Assembly (NCBI GenBank): GCA_031316155.1
Contig: JALDRB010000013.1
Span: 1-64,000, forward strand
Direction: 5' to 3'
From: Candidatus Scalindua sp.
Lineage (GTDB): Bacteria > Planctomycetota > Brocadiia > Brocadiales > Scalinduaceae
DNA length: 64,000 nt
Both the position numbers and the translations under genes were made by a program. Below, in pieces: positions 45,317 through 53,884 of this stretch (the first letter of the stretch is position 1; every line of letters starts with the position of its first letter). The notes beneath the pieces were generated by a model. It was not told where the DNA came from and searched no databases. It saw only the letters and a program-made list of their open reading frames with translations.

Positions 45317-46351
45317 GTGTCAAATTCGACAATTGAGGAGAGGCTAACAATTATAACAACTAACGAAAATATTCCTGAGAATGAATTTTCCTCTGATGTC
45401 AAAGTTGGTCTTACGTCTGAGCCAAAATTTCTCCCTTTTGTCCATTTTTATGATCATACAGGCTCGCAGTTGTTTGAGAAAATCTGTGAACTCCCCGAAT
45501 ATTACCTGACACGTACTGAGACAAAGATTCTTGAGGCCTACGTGGATGAGATTATTTCACAATTTTCTGAAGAAACGACCCTTGTAGAATTAGGAAGCGG
45601 GAGTTCTACAAAAACAAGAATTTTGATCGAGGCCTTTCTTGAGGAGAAAAGACTGAGTTGTTATACTCCCATCGACATATCCAGGCAAATGCTCGAGGAA
45701 AGTTCTTACGCGTTACTCAAGTCTTATCCGGTATTAGAAATCACAGCAGTGGCAGCAGACTACAATGAAGGACTTAAACAGTTAAGTTCACAGACAGATC
45801 AACCAAAACTGATCATATGGCTAGGATCGAGTGTCGGCAATCTGGACAGGTCAGAAGCTGAAGAGATTCTCAAACGTATCAAAAAACTTACTCATTCTCA
45901 TGACAGGTTATTAATCGGCATTGACCTGAAAAAAGATCGCATTACCCTCGAAAAAGCATACGATGATGAGCAAGGTGTTACAGCGGAATTCAACCTGAAC
46001 CTTCTTGCACGAATCAATCAGGAACTGGGGGGAGATTTCAATCTTGAGAAGTTTCACCATCACGTAAGATACAATGATAAAATTGGTCGGGTTGAGATGT
46101 ACTTAGCGAGCGATTGCGACCAGCAAGTCATCATAGAAGATCTCGATTTAGAGGTTCCGTTTGCGGAGAACGAGAAAATTCACACGGAAAACTCTTTTAA
46201 ATATTCACTCGATGAGATTAACTTGTTAGCTGAACAAGCTGGATTTTTCGTGGAGGAACAGTGGTTTGATCCCCAAAAACAGTTTAGCCTCAATTTATTT
46301 GCCCCAACCGATGTGTGCTCATTGAAGAACTTCAGAAGAATTGAGAGCTGA
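45317..46351 (+). CDS. egtD: L-histidine N-alpha-methyltransferase EgtD
   Basis: A SAM-dependent enzyme that trimethylates histidine to hercynine, the first step to ergothioneine. Family features are FYDHTGSQLFEKICELPEYY, TRTETKIL, the SAM motif ELGSGSSTKTRIL, the YTPIDISRQML segment, IWLGSSVGNLD and a late IHTENSFKYSLDEI with the conserved Glu. The size (344 residues) is normal. GTG is the start, with GGAG about nine bases upstream. No EgtB sulfoxide synthase is nearby; the next gene is the metallopterin/desulfurase fusion, which explains how sulfur could be added without O2. Confidence 0.88.
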   Translation: MSNSTIEERLTIITTNENIPENEFSSDVKVGLTSEPKFLPFVHFYDHTGSQLFEKICELPEYYLTRTETKILEAYVDEIISQFSEETTLVELGSGSSTKTRILIEAFLEEKRLSCYTPIDISRQMLEESSYALLKSYPVLEITAVAADYNEGLKQLSSQTDQPKLIIWLGSSVGNLDRSEAEEILKRIKKLTHSHDRLLIGIDLKKDRITLEKAYDDEQGVTAEFNLNLLARINQELGGDFNLEKFHHHVRYNDKIGRVEMYLASDCDQQVIIEDLDLEVPFAENEKIHTENSFKYSLDEINLLAEQAGFFVEEQWFDPQKQFSLNLFAPTDVCSLKNFRRIES

Positions 46352-46523
46352 ACAATTGAGCAGTTTTCGTTCAAAGCTCAATTTCAATGGAAAATGTGCA
46401 TGAAAAGATAACTGATCTTTTTCTATTTTTTTTAATGTTATACCTCTTGCCATGATTAGGAGCCTGTTGAACTCACACTGAAATAGCGTTTTATACAAAA
46501 GGGAGTACTATTGTCAGGTCATC

Positions 46524-46558
46524 GTTGCACATACTAATCGTGCCTTAGTTTGTGCAAC
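46524..46558 (+). promoter_or_regulatory. Inverted repeat upstream of the ergothioneine synthase fusion
   Basis: GTTGCAC (46524-46530) and GTGCAAC (46552-46558) form a perfect 7-bp inverted repeat 50 bases before the start codon. A CCTGTTG further upstream could compete for CAACAGG (46554-46560). It may be an operator, an attenuator-like hairpin, or the egtD transcript end. Confidence 0.4.
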
Positions 46559-46607
46559 AGGTTCAAGTAATTGTTTTTTTTACAGACTGAAAGTTACAGT
46601 ATATCGT

Positions 46608-49600
46608 ATGGGATCAAAATATAAGAGTAAGAAGAGAAATGTGATCTGTGGGATCTGTCCCGCGGGTTGTTGGGTTACGGTTGCGTATGATGAAGAGGGA
46701 AAGATCGACAAGGTACAACCGGATGAGAGCTCTCATTTAGGAATGATATGCAAACTCGGTGAATACTCTGCTGAAATTGTCTATTCCAATGACCGTCTAC
46801 GCTATCCGATGCGAAGAAAGGGACGGAAAGGAACATACGAGTTTGAGAGGATATCATGGGATACAGCGTACGAAACTATTACAGAAAAGCTGAATGAAAT
46901 TAAGGAAGAGTCCGGACCGGAGGCTACTGCCATTTATACAGGACGGGGAAGTTTTGAACTTTCGATGTGTGATATTTTTCAGCCAAAGGGGGTTGCGGTT
47001 TCTTCTGCATCAAGCGTTTTGTTTCCCTTTGGTTCTCCAAACACCCTAGGAGTAGGCGCCCTCTGTTACGTCTCTTTTGCAATGATTGCTCCTCACACAA
47101 CAATGGGAGCAATGCTTATGAATATGTTTTCCGACATTGAGAATGCTGAGTTGATAGTGGTTTGGGGAACGAATCCCGCAACTGATTGCCCACCGCATGA
47201 TCTGAAAAGGATTGTAACTGCACAAAAACAGGGAACAAAAGTTGTTGTCATTGATCCGCGGAGGACCATGACAGCAAAACTTACTGATGCAGAGTGGGTG
47301 CCAATTCGTTCCGGTACTGATGGTGCTCTCGCCCTGAGCATGTGCAATGTAATTATAGAAGAAGAATTATATGATGAAGACTTTGTTGAAAACTGGACCG
47401 TTGGTTTTGAGGATTTTGCCAGATATGTGCAACATTTTAAACCGGATTCAGTAGAAGGAATTACGGGCATTCCGGCCAATACAATCAGGTCACTTGCTAG
47501 GCGGATTGCAGAGGCAAATGGAGCTACATCGGTTATGTATACGGGACTTGAGTATAGTGACAGCGGAGTGCAGGCGATACGAGCTACAATGGTTCTCTGG
47601 GCGATTGCCGGACAGCTTGATGTCCCGGGCGGTCGTTGTTTTGCGATGCGTCAGAACCGTTTTTCTATTAATCGTGAGGGGCATATTCCTAATCCAGATT
47701 TACGGAAGGCACTGGGTAGAGATCGTTTCCCTGTTTATAGTGAGTATCGTGGCGAGTCTCACGCAATTGCTTTGCCTGAAGCAGTTTTGGAAGGTAAACC
47801 CTACCCTATTCGGTCTCTTATCATCCTTGGAGGATCAATAATTACTGCCTGGCCTCAACCTGCAGTCTGGAGAAAGACACTGAACAATCTTGACTTTCTC
47901 GTGTGCATCGATCGCCAGTTAACGGCAGATGCAGCGTATGCAGATATCGTGCTCCCTGCAACAACCATGTATGAAATCGAGTCATACATGGTTTATGGCC
48001 CGATATTTCGCTTAAGAGAGAAAGTTGTTGAACCTGTTGGCGAATCGCGCAACGATTTTTTTATTCTTTCAGAACTTGCCAGACGCCTTGGATACGGACA
48101 TCTGTATCCGGAAAATGAGGAGGATCTTCTTCGCCATGTATTAAAAGGCTCGGGTTTCTCTCTCGAAGAGGTTATGGAAGCAGGGGGGTCAGTAGAAGTA
48201 CCTTCGGTAATGATGCAGTATAAGAAGTGGGAAAAGGGACTGCTGAGAACTGATGGTCGGTGCGGATTTGAAACTCCAACAGGAAAATTTGAAATAGCAT
48301 CCACGATTCTTGAGGAGCATGGTTATGATCCTTTGCCCGTTTATACTGAGCCGGGTGAGGGGCCTATTTCACAACCGGAGCTTGCGGGCAAATTCCCCCT
48401 GATCTTCAATTCAGGATCCCGGGTAACTACCGACTTTCGATCTCAACATCACGGAATAGCCGGGTTATCAAAAGAGAGACCTGAACCGACGTTGACAATG
48501 AATACCCTGGATGCAGAGGATCGAAACATTAGAAATGGAGACCTTGTACTAATCATGAACGGACGCGGCAGGGTAACCATGCGTGCTTTGGTTACCGATG
48601 ATATTATTCAGGGTTCTGTTGATGCTAATATGGGTGGTGGGGGGCCGGTTGGGCCGGAGAAGTGGCAAAATTGCAATATCAATGAATTGACGGATCTTCG
48701 GCGTTATGATCCTATTTCCGGATTTCCCGTATATAAAACTCTTTTGTGCGAGGTAGTAAGAGCTTTGGAGGAGGATGCAAAGGTTTTCATAGATTCCGGT
48801 GAGTATGGAGATACTATTGGTTGGGAGGATACGCTTCGAAAAGATCAAACAGTTAAAAGCCGTATCTATCTTGACCACAATGCGACTACTCCAATTGACT
48901 CTGAAGTAAAGAAAATCATGATGCAGTATGTTGAAAACGGCTATGGAAATCCCTCAAGTATCTATTCCGAAGGGAAAGATGCGCGTTTTGCTGTCGAGTC
49001 TGCAAGGCGGAGTGTGGGTCAACTACTTAATTGCACTGCACGCAGGATAACATTTACCGGTAGTGGTTCTGAAGCGAATAACCTCGCCATTAAGGGTGTG
49101 GCGTTTGCGAACTGGAAGTCAAAAAACCACATTATTACTACATCGATAGAGCATCCATCGGTTTTGAATACGTGCAAGTGGCTTGAAATGCATGGATTTA
49201 CCGTAACGTACCTGAAAAATGATAAGAGGAGAGGCATCAATCCGGATGATTTAAAATCTGCGATCACAGATAGGACATGTTTGGTAAGTGTGATGATGGC
49301 TAATAACGAGACAGGTTCGATTCAGCCGATTTCAGAACTTGTACGTGTGGCAAAAGGACGTAACGTTTTATTTCATACTGATTGCGTGCAGGCAGTCGGT
49401 AAGATTCCGATAGACGTTGCAGACCTTGGTGTGGATCTCCTCACAATCTCTGGCCACAAAATACATGGTCCAAAAGGGATTGGTGCTTTATATATTCGAA
49501 AAGGAGTGGTTCTTGAACCTCTTGTAAATGGGGGGAAACAGGAAGGAGGACTGAGAGCGGGTACCGAAAACGTAATAGGAATTGTTGGGTTAGGAAAAGC

Positions 49601-50015
49601 TGCTGAACTTGCTGTGAAGAGAATTCATGAAATGGATAGAGTGAAAAGAATGCGGGACAAGTTGGAGAGAGGTATTCGAACACTAATTACCGAGGCAAGC
49701 TTGAATGGTAATTCGGGAAAAAGACTACCGAATACACTGAATATAACTTTGCCGGGGATACGCGGGGAATCCGTTGTTCTTGCCCTGGATCAGGAGGGTG
49801 TCAGTCTCTCTTCAGGTTCGGCATGCCGCTCCGGATCACCGAAACCTTCACATACCTTATTGGCAATGGGGCTGTCTGAAGAGCAGGCACACTGCGCGCT
49901 ACGCTTCTCATTAGGAGTTGGTAATACGATGGAGGAAATTGACCGTACGGTATTGCTTCTCGGAGAAGTTATCCGGGATAAGAAAACAGCTGTTCGTTTT
50001 GTACCCTGCCGTTGA
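46608..50015 (+). CDS. Metallopterin oxidoreductase-cysteine desulfurase fusion (ergothioneine synthase MES-like)
   Basis: Residues 1-745 form a molybdo/tungstopterin enzyme. The [4Fe-4S] cysteines are C14, C17, C21 (CGICPAGC) and C48; the probable metal ligand is C153 in GVGALCYVS. VVWGTNPATDCPPHD and a C-terminal cofactor-binding domain complete it. Residues from about 750 to 1135 form a class-V cysteine desulfurase: YLDHNATTP, SIEHPSV, the PLP lysine K951 in ISGHKIHGPKG, GGKQEGGLRAGTEN, and the persulfide cysteine C1073 in SSGSACRSGS. One unbroken frame covers both. This architecture is that described for metallopterin-dependent ergothioneine synthase (MES, Caldithrix abyssi), which moves cysteine sulfur to hercynine. 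EgtD directly upstream supports the assignment. Confidence 0.85.
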   Translation: MGSKYKSKKRNVICGICPAGCWVTVAYDEEGKIDKVQPDESSHLGMICKLGEYSAEIVYSNDRLRYPMRRKGRKGTYEFERISWDTAYETITEKLNEIKEESGPEATAIYTGRGSFELSMCDIFQPKGVAVSSASSVLFPFGSPNTLGVGALCYVSFAMIAPHTTMGAMLMNMFSDIENAELIVVWGTNPATDCPPHDLKRIVTAQKQGTKVVVIDPRRTMTAKLTDAEWVPIRSGTDGALALSMCNVIIEEELYDEDFVENWTVGFEDFARYVQHFKPDSVEGITGIPANTIRSLARRIAEANGATSVMYTGLEYSDSGVQAIRATMVLWAIAGQLDVPGGRCFAMRQNRFSINREGHIPNPDLRKALGRDRFPVYSEYRGESHAIALPEAVLEGKPYPIRSLIILGGSIITAWPQPAVWRKTLNNLDFLVCIDRQLTADAAYADIVLPATTMYEIESYMVYGPIFRLREKVVEPVGESRNDFFILSELARRLGYGHLYPENEEDLLRHVLKGSGFSLEEVMEAGGSVEVPSVMMQYKKWEKGLLRTDGRCGFETPTGKFEIASTILEEHGYDPLPVYTEPGEGPISQPELAGKFPLIFNSGSRVTTDFRSQHHGIAGLSKERPEPTLTMNTLDAEDRNIRNGDLVLIMNGRGRVTMRALVTDDIIQGSVDANMGGGGPVGPEKWQNCNINELTDLRRYDPISGFPVYKTLLCEVVRALEEDAKVFIDSGEYGDTIGWEDTLRKDQTVKSRIYLDHNATTPIDSEVKKIMMQYVENGYGNPSSIYSEGKDARFAVESARRSVGQLLNCTARRITFTGSGSEANNLAIKGVAFANWKSKNHIITTSIEHPSVLNTCKWLEMHGFTVTYLKNDKRRGINPDDLKSAITDRTCLVSVMMANNETGSIQPISELVRVAKGRNVLFHTDCVQAVGKIPIDVADLGVDLLTISGHKIHGPKGIGALYIRKGVVLEPLVNGGKQEGGLRAGTENVIGIVGLGKAAELAVKRIHEMDRVKRMRDKLERGIRTLITEASLNGNSGKRLPNTLNITLPGIRGESVVLALDQEGVSLSSGSACRSGSPKPSHTLLAMGLSEEQAHCALRFSLGVGNTMEEIDRTVLLLGEVIRDKKTAVRFVPCR

Positions 50016-50124
50016 TAAGAGTTTAGCGGGATGGAGGAAGCGGGATACACTGTTTTAAGAAGCGATAGTGTCAAAATATTATCCTTGTGAACGGAATTTT
50101 ACAACATTATTGCGGAGGGTGATA

Positions 50125-50694
50125 ATGACAGCGTATTACATAAGAAGTTCTTTGATTATTTTTTTCTGTACAGTTTTTTGTGTTTCCAGTCTCATAGAGA
50201 TTCAGGCGAAACAGGGAGGAGAGGAAGGGGGGGCAATGAAGTTAGAAGTAACATGTGAGGCCTTTAAAGAGGGTGAAATGATACCAAAAAAATATACCTG
50301 TGACGGTCCTGATATTTCACCACCTTTAACGTGGAAACGACCTCCGGAAGGGACAGTGAGTCTTGTCTTGATATGTGACGATCCTGATGCACCGATGGGA
50401 ACCTGGGTACACTGGGTGTTGTATGGGATATCTCCGGAAATATTGAAGCTTCCAGAAGCTGTTCCTGCCAAGGAAGAGGTTTTGGGTGGCGCAAAGCAGG
50501 GGACCAATGATTTTCGTCGGATAGGATATGGAGGACCATGCCCTCCAGGGGGAACACACCGCTATTATTTCAAGCTCTATGCAGTTGGGAAAAAACCTGA
50601 TTTGGGAGCAGGAGCTACAAAGGAAGAGGTCCTCAGTGCTATTGAGGAACATATATTGGCAGAAGGACAGCTTATGGGGCGTTACCATAGATAA
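50125..50694 (+). CDS. Secreted PEBP-family protein (YbhB/YbcL-like)
   Basis: A signal peptide (about residues 8-25) precedes a phosphatidylethanolamine-binding/Raf-kinase-inhibitor-like domain: YTCDGPDISPPLTW, LICDDPDAPMGTWVHWVLYGI, and GYGGPCPPGGTHRYYFKLYA. Bacterial members bind small anionic ligands; their roles are mostly unknown. The frame opens at GTG 50068, but ATG 50125 has GGAGG upstream and begins the signal peptide. It follows the ergothioneine synthase after about 110 bases, and a functional tie is not evident. Confidence 0.85.
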   Translation: MTAYYIRSSLIIFFCTVFCVSSLIEIQAKQGGEEGGAMKLEVTCEAFKEGEMIPKKYTCDGPDISPPLTWKRPPEGTVSLVLICDDPDAPMGTWVHWVLYGISPEILKLPEAVPAKEEVLGGAKQGTNDFRRIGYGGPCPPGGTHRYYFKLYAVGKKPDLGAGATKEEVLSAIEEHILAEGQLMGRYHR

Positions 50695-50711
50695 GGTAAG
50701 GAAGGAGAGAT

Positions 50712-51236
50712 ATGAGTCTTTTTAAAAAAAGCGTAGAAAAGAAAGATGTTGAGCCTCAAAAAGTAACAAACAGTAATCATGATAAAATTCAATATGAACA
50801 TCAACCGAGAAAGGAGTCAAAAATGAGTGATGATACGATAACAAAAATAACTCAGGACGTAGAGATTAATGGCAAAATCAAGTTTGATAAGGCCTTGAAA
50901 ATTGATGGGAAATTTGAAGGTGAAATGATAACGGATCAGGGAGAAGTCTTTGTAGGGAAGACTGGTGGCATTAAGGCAAACATTAAGGTGAAAAATGCAA
51001 CCATTGAAGGCCGTGTTGATGGTAATATTATTGCTACTGAGAGGGTAGAATTGAAACAAAAGGCTCAGCTGCTTGGTGACTTAAAGGCGAGGACTCTGGT
51101 CATTGAAGAGGGTGTTGTCTTTGTTGGACAATGTGACGTTAACCCTGACGGGTTCAAAATGGAGAAAAAAGATTCGCGGGAAGGGAAGAGAAATGCTGTC
51201 GAGGAACAGGATCGTCTGGAAAGATCTGTAAAATAA
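50712..51236 (+). CDS. Bactofilin family cytoskeletal protein
   Basis: A polymer-forming beta-helix scaffold protein. The core (about residues 45-145) has the repeating GKIKFDKALKIDGKFEGEM, VFVGKTGGIKANIKV and LLGDLKARTLVIEEGVVFVG rungs typical of DUF583/bactofilins. It is flanked by flexible charged tails. Such filaments scaffold wall synthesis, chemoreceptors or stalks. A second bactofilin-like gene lies 300 bases downstream. GGAGAG precedes the ATG, and a strong hairpin follows the gene. Confidence 0.88.
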   Translation: MSLFKKSVEKKDVEPQKVTNSNHDKIQYEHQPRKESKMSDDTITKITQDVEINGKIKFDKALKIDGKFEGEMITDQGEVFVGKTGGIKANIKVKNATIEGRVDGNIIATERVELKQKAQLLGDLKARTLVIEEGVVFVGQCDVNPDGFKMEKKDSREGKRNAVEEQDRLERSVK

Positions 51237-51292
51237 AAATGTCCTGTATCGATCTTATTGGTTATGATTGATGCATACAGTTCATGGATGAG

Positions 51293-51327
51293 AAATGCAT
51301 TGCCTCCCATCTGGTGGCAATGCATTT
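51293..51327 (+). terminator. Long hairpin after the bactofilin gene
   Basis: AAATGCATTGCC (51293-51304) and GGCAATGCATTT (51316-51327) form a perfect 12-bp stem with an 11-base loop. The T run is short, and A residues before the stem would allow bidirectional function. Confidence 0.7.
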
Positions 51328-51399
51328 AAATAGAAATTTCTTTAATGTAGCGTAAAATATCACAGTATTGAGGAAGGCTTGAGCCAATTTCTGCATTGA

Positions 51400-51513
51400 G
51401 TATACTCATCTTATAATGGTTTTCGGATAAAATCCGAGAAAAAACGGAGCGAGTATAACTGCAACCAGGCTTTGGTTTTTAGAAAAATCTAAAACCAAAT
51501 CGGTTTTAGTATA
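51400..51513 (+). repeat. Interspersed palindromic repeat, copy 2 (complete)
   Basis: The core runs from GTATACTCATCT to GGAGCGAGTATAAC (51400-51458) with ATACTC/GAGTAT ends and a central TTTTCGGATAAAATCCGAGA. After about 30 bases comes a second block, AAAACCAAATCGGTTTTAG (51491 on), shared with the inverted copy at 60386. The element covers most of the space between the two bactofilin genes. Confidence 0.8.
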
Positions 51514-51533
51514 CCTTCCATGAAAAACGGTTT

Positions 51534-52097
51534 ATGAATTCTAAGACAGGAGAGTTATCTGGAGCGAGAGATATTATATGTCCCTATTGTCGAGGGACTA
51601 TTTCGGTATCCTTGAACTGTTTATCGATACCATGCCGTATTTGTAATCGGCACATTAATGTAAAAGATCTTTTATCACCAGTAGAAGAAAAAAAAATATC
51701 TACTGTTGGAAAAAGAAGGATCCTCTGTTTTAAGTGTGGTAGAGAAGTATTTACCGACAAGAACGCCCAGGCAGTTGCATGCAAACATTGTTATCACCGT
51801 AATGACCTCAGTAATCTCAAGATAAAGTCTGTTTTTGGTAAGAATATTGAAACGCACGGTACGCTGTATTTGAAAAGGAGAGGAGTCATAGAGATTTCAA
51901 GCATACGGGTAGGGGATGCGATCATTAAGGGGAGAATTAATGGTAATGTTTATGCGAGGGGTACCGTTGAGATTTTTAAACATGGCGAGATCTATGGTAA
52001 AATAACGTGTGGTAAATTAATTGTCAATAAGGGAGGGGTATTCAGCGGAAAAGTTGAGATGTTACATGATCAGGAAAATCAACTTGAGACCGAATGA
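51534..52097 (+). CDS. Bactofilin-like protein with two N-terminal zinc ribbons
   Basis: Residues 1-95 hold two zinc-ribbon units: CPYCRGT with CRICNRH, then CFKCGRE with CKHCYHR. From about residue 105 a bactofilin-type beta-helix follows, with IRVGDAIIKGRINGNVYARG, TVEIFKHGEIYGKITCGKL and GGVFSGKVEM. This couples a polymerising scaffold to a putative binding module. It may act with the bactofilin at 50712. No clear ribosome site precedes the ATG. Confidence 0.8.
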   Translation: MNSKTGELSGARDIICPYCRGTISVSLNCLSIPCRICNRHINVKDLLSPVEEKKISTVGKRRILCFKCGREVFTDKNAQAVACKHCYHRNDLSNLKIKSVFGKNIETHGTLYLKRRGVIEISSIRVGDAIIKGRINGNVYARGTVEIFKHGEIYGKITCGKLIVNKGGVFSGKVEMLHDQENQLETE

Positions 52098-52148
52098 ACA
52101 GGCTACCTCTTACCGGTAACTATTATTCATAAGGAATCCTTAAAAATA

Positions 52149-53123
52149 TTGAAAGATCTAAAGAAAAAATACGGGCCCATAAATCTTGCAGGTATTAAAA
52201 ATATCTCAATAAAGAAGAGAAGAAACCTTGTAAAACTGAAACAGTTTGCCAGTGCCGTAGAACTTGGAGAATTTGCTGCATTCATGGAATCTCTGCCCAA
52301 AGTTCTGGCGGGTAATCATTTTCGCAGTGTTGTTGACGCAATGGTGAAGGCTATCGGCAAAAAGCACCAGGTAGTAGTGGCAATCGGCGCCCACGTAATA
52401 AAGTGCGGCCTTTCACCAATTATCACAGATCTCGTGAAGAGAGGCATTATAACAGCAGTAGCAATGAATAGTGCTGCGGCAATCCATGATTATGAGATAT
52501 CTCTCATAGGTGAGACTTCCGAAGATGTTTCAGAGAGTCTTAAAGACGGAAGCTTTGGAATGGCAAGAGAAACAGTCAACGCCTTTCAGATGGCAGCTGC
52601 TGCAGGCACGACCACAGAGGGTGACAGTGAATATAAAATGGGATTAGGGAGAGCTCTGGGAACTAAAATAACGAAAGACAAAAACAAATATAACGAGTTC
52701 AGCATCCTTGCTGCCTGTGCAAAGTTAAATATTCCTGTAACAGTTCATACAGCAATTGGAACAGATACAATTCACATGCATCCAAATATTTCTCCTGCTC
52801 ATCTCGGGGAATCAAGCCATATTGATTTTCGGATACTGTGTTCGGTTGTTGCAGGTTTAGAAGGAGGTGTGTGGGTTAATATTGGATCTGCCGTAATTAT
52901 GCCTGAAGTTTTTTTGAAGGCATTGACAGTCGTAAGAAACCTTGGCCACAAAGTTGACGATTTTACCGCCGTTAATATGGATATGGTTCAACACTACAGG
53001 CCGCTGACAAATATTATCAAACGACCCGGTAAACACGGATATGCAATTACTGGCCATCACGAAATAATGTTACCATTACTCAGGGCCTGCATACTATCAA
53101 AATTACAAGAAAAGCATTCATGA
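52149..53123 (+). CDS. Conserved protein resembling the deoxyhypusine-synthase fold
   Basis: This 324-residue soluble protein has long conserved-looking blocks: VVVAIGAHVIKCGLSPIITDL, TAVAMNSAAAIHDYEI, DGSFGMARETVNA, VTVHTAIGTDTIHMHPN and GYAITGHHEIMLPLL. The order of a Rossmann-like NAD-type core, a His-rich loop and a C-terminal motif recalls deoxyhypusine/homospermidine synthases, but the substrate residues of those enzymes are not obvious. I recognise it as a conserved family without a settled function. The TTG at 52149 is the only workable start. It is convergent with the membrane operon. Confidence 0.55.
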   Translation: MKDLKKKYGPINLAGIKNISIKKRRNLVKLKQFASAVELGEFAAFMESLPKVLAGNHFRSVVDAMVKAIGKKHQVVVAIGAHVIKCGLSPIITDLVKRGIITAVAMNSAAAIHDYEISLIGETSEDVSESLKDGSFGMARETVNAFQMAAAAGTTTEGDSEYKMGLGRALGTKITKDKNKYNEFSILAACAKLNIPVTVHTAIGTDTIHMHPNISPAHLGESSHIDFRILCSVVAGLEGGVWVNIGSAVIMPEVFLKALTVVRNLGHKVDDFTAVNMDMVQHYRPLTNIIKRPGKHGYAITGHHEIMLPLLRACILSKLQEKHS

Positions 53124-53146
53124 GAAGGATACCTTCATACACGTTT

Positions 53147-53881
53147 TTATTGTATTAAGCCGAGCCAGTCTCTGATAAGAAACTGGATTCTGCCTATCAG
53201 GAGTGACATTCTCGCCATTACCGTATAGCCAAAAGAGGCGCCAAATGCTATCATTAAAAACCACACACCTATGATAGAAATTCCACCGACAACACCTTTG
53301 TGTTCAACAGAAAAGAAGAAATAGATTAAGACCGATACTACTCCCAGGAGAACGAGAAAATTATTTATACTGACCGGAATGCTTGGGGCGATTAATGAAT
53401 CAAATGTGAGCTGTTTCAAGATAAATGCATGGATAAAATTTGGTATGGTTATACCTGATCCAAGTCCCACAATAAATGCAAATGACCACCTGCTCATCCA
53501 TGCCAGTTTCTTTGAAAACCGCAAGAGCATGAACATGCCAAGCAGTGTGGGAATGAGAATAGTGAATTGGGGTGGAGTGCCGGTTTCTTTGAAGATTGGC
53601 ACGAGTATCGTTTCAAAAACATCGGGTTTGAGAATGTTAAACCAGGTGATTATGATCCAATATCCCATAGCAACTCCCACGAACAGATTTTCGGCAATTT
53701 TGAAAACAGGGTTGTCTTTATAGAGAAAACTATACATGGCAAGCGTAAATGCCGCACCCGTAACTATACCTAATCCTTTACCCCAAAAATCTAGCCATCC
53801 CATCGAAAGGTAAAAGATGTTGACGAGAAAGAAAAGTATAAGTGTTGAAAATAGGATGTACACGTCTCTGCTTTTTTTCAT
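53147..53881 (-). CDS. Polytopic membrane protein of the MutL/DUF6754 cluster
   Basis: About seven hydrophobic helices span the 244 residues, with short loops and no catalytic motif that I recognise. It is the last gene of the minus-strand cluster. It starts three bases after the stop of the 53885 gene, implying tight coupling. A role as a membrane subunit of a complex with its neighbours is inferred from context only. Confidence 0.7.
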   Translation of the reverse strand: MKKSRDVYILFSTLILFFLVNIFYLSMGWLDFWGKGLGIVTGAAFTLAMYSFLYKDNPVFKIAENLFVGVAMGYWIIITWFNILKPDVFETILVPIFKETGTPPQFTILIPTLLGMFMLLRFSKKLAWMSRWSFAFIVGLGSGITIPNFIHAFILKQLTFDSLIAPSIPVSINNFLVLLGVVSVLIYFFFSVEHKGVVGGISIIGVWFLMIAFGASFGYTVMARMSLLIGRIQFLIRDWLGLIQ

Positions 53882-53884
53882 TAG

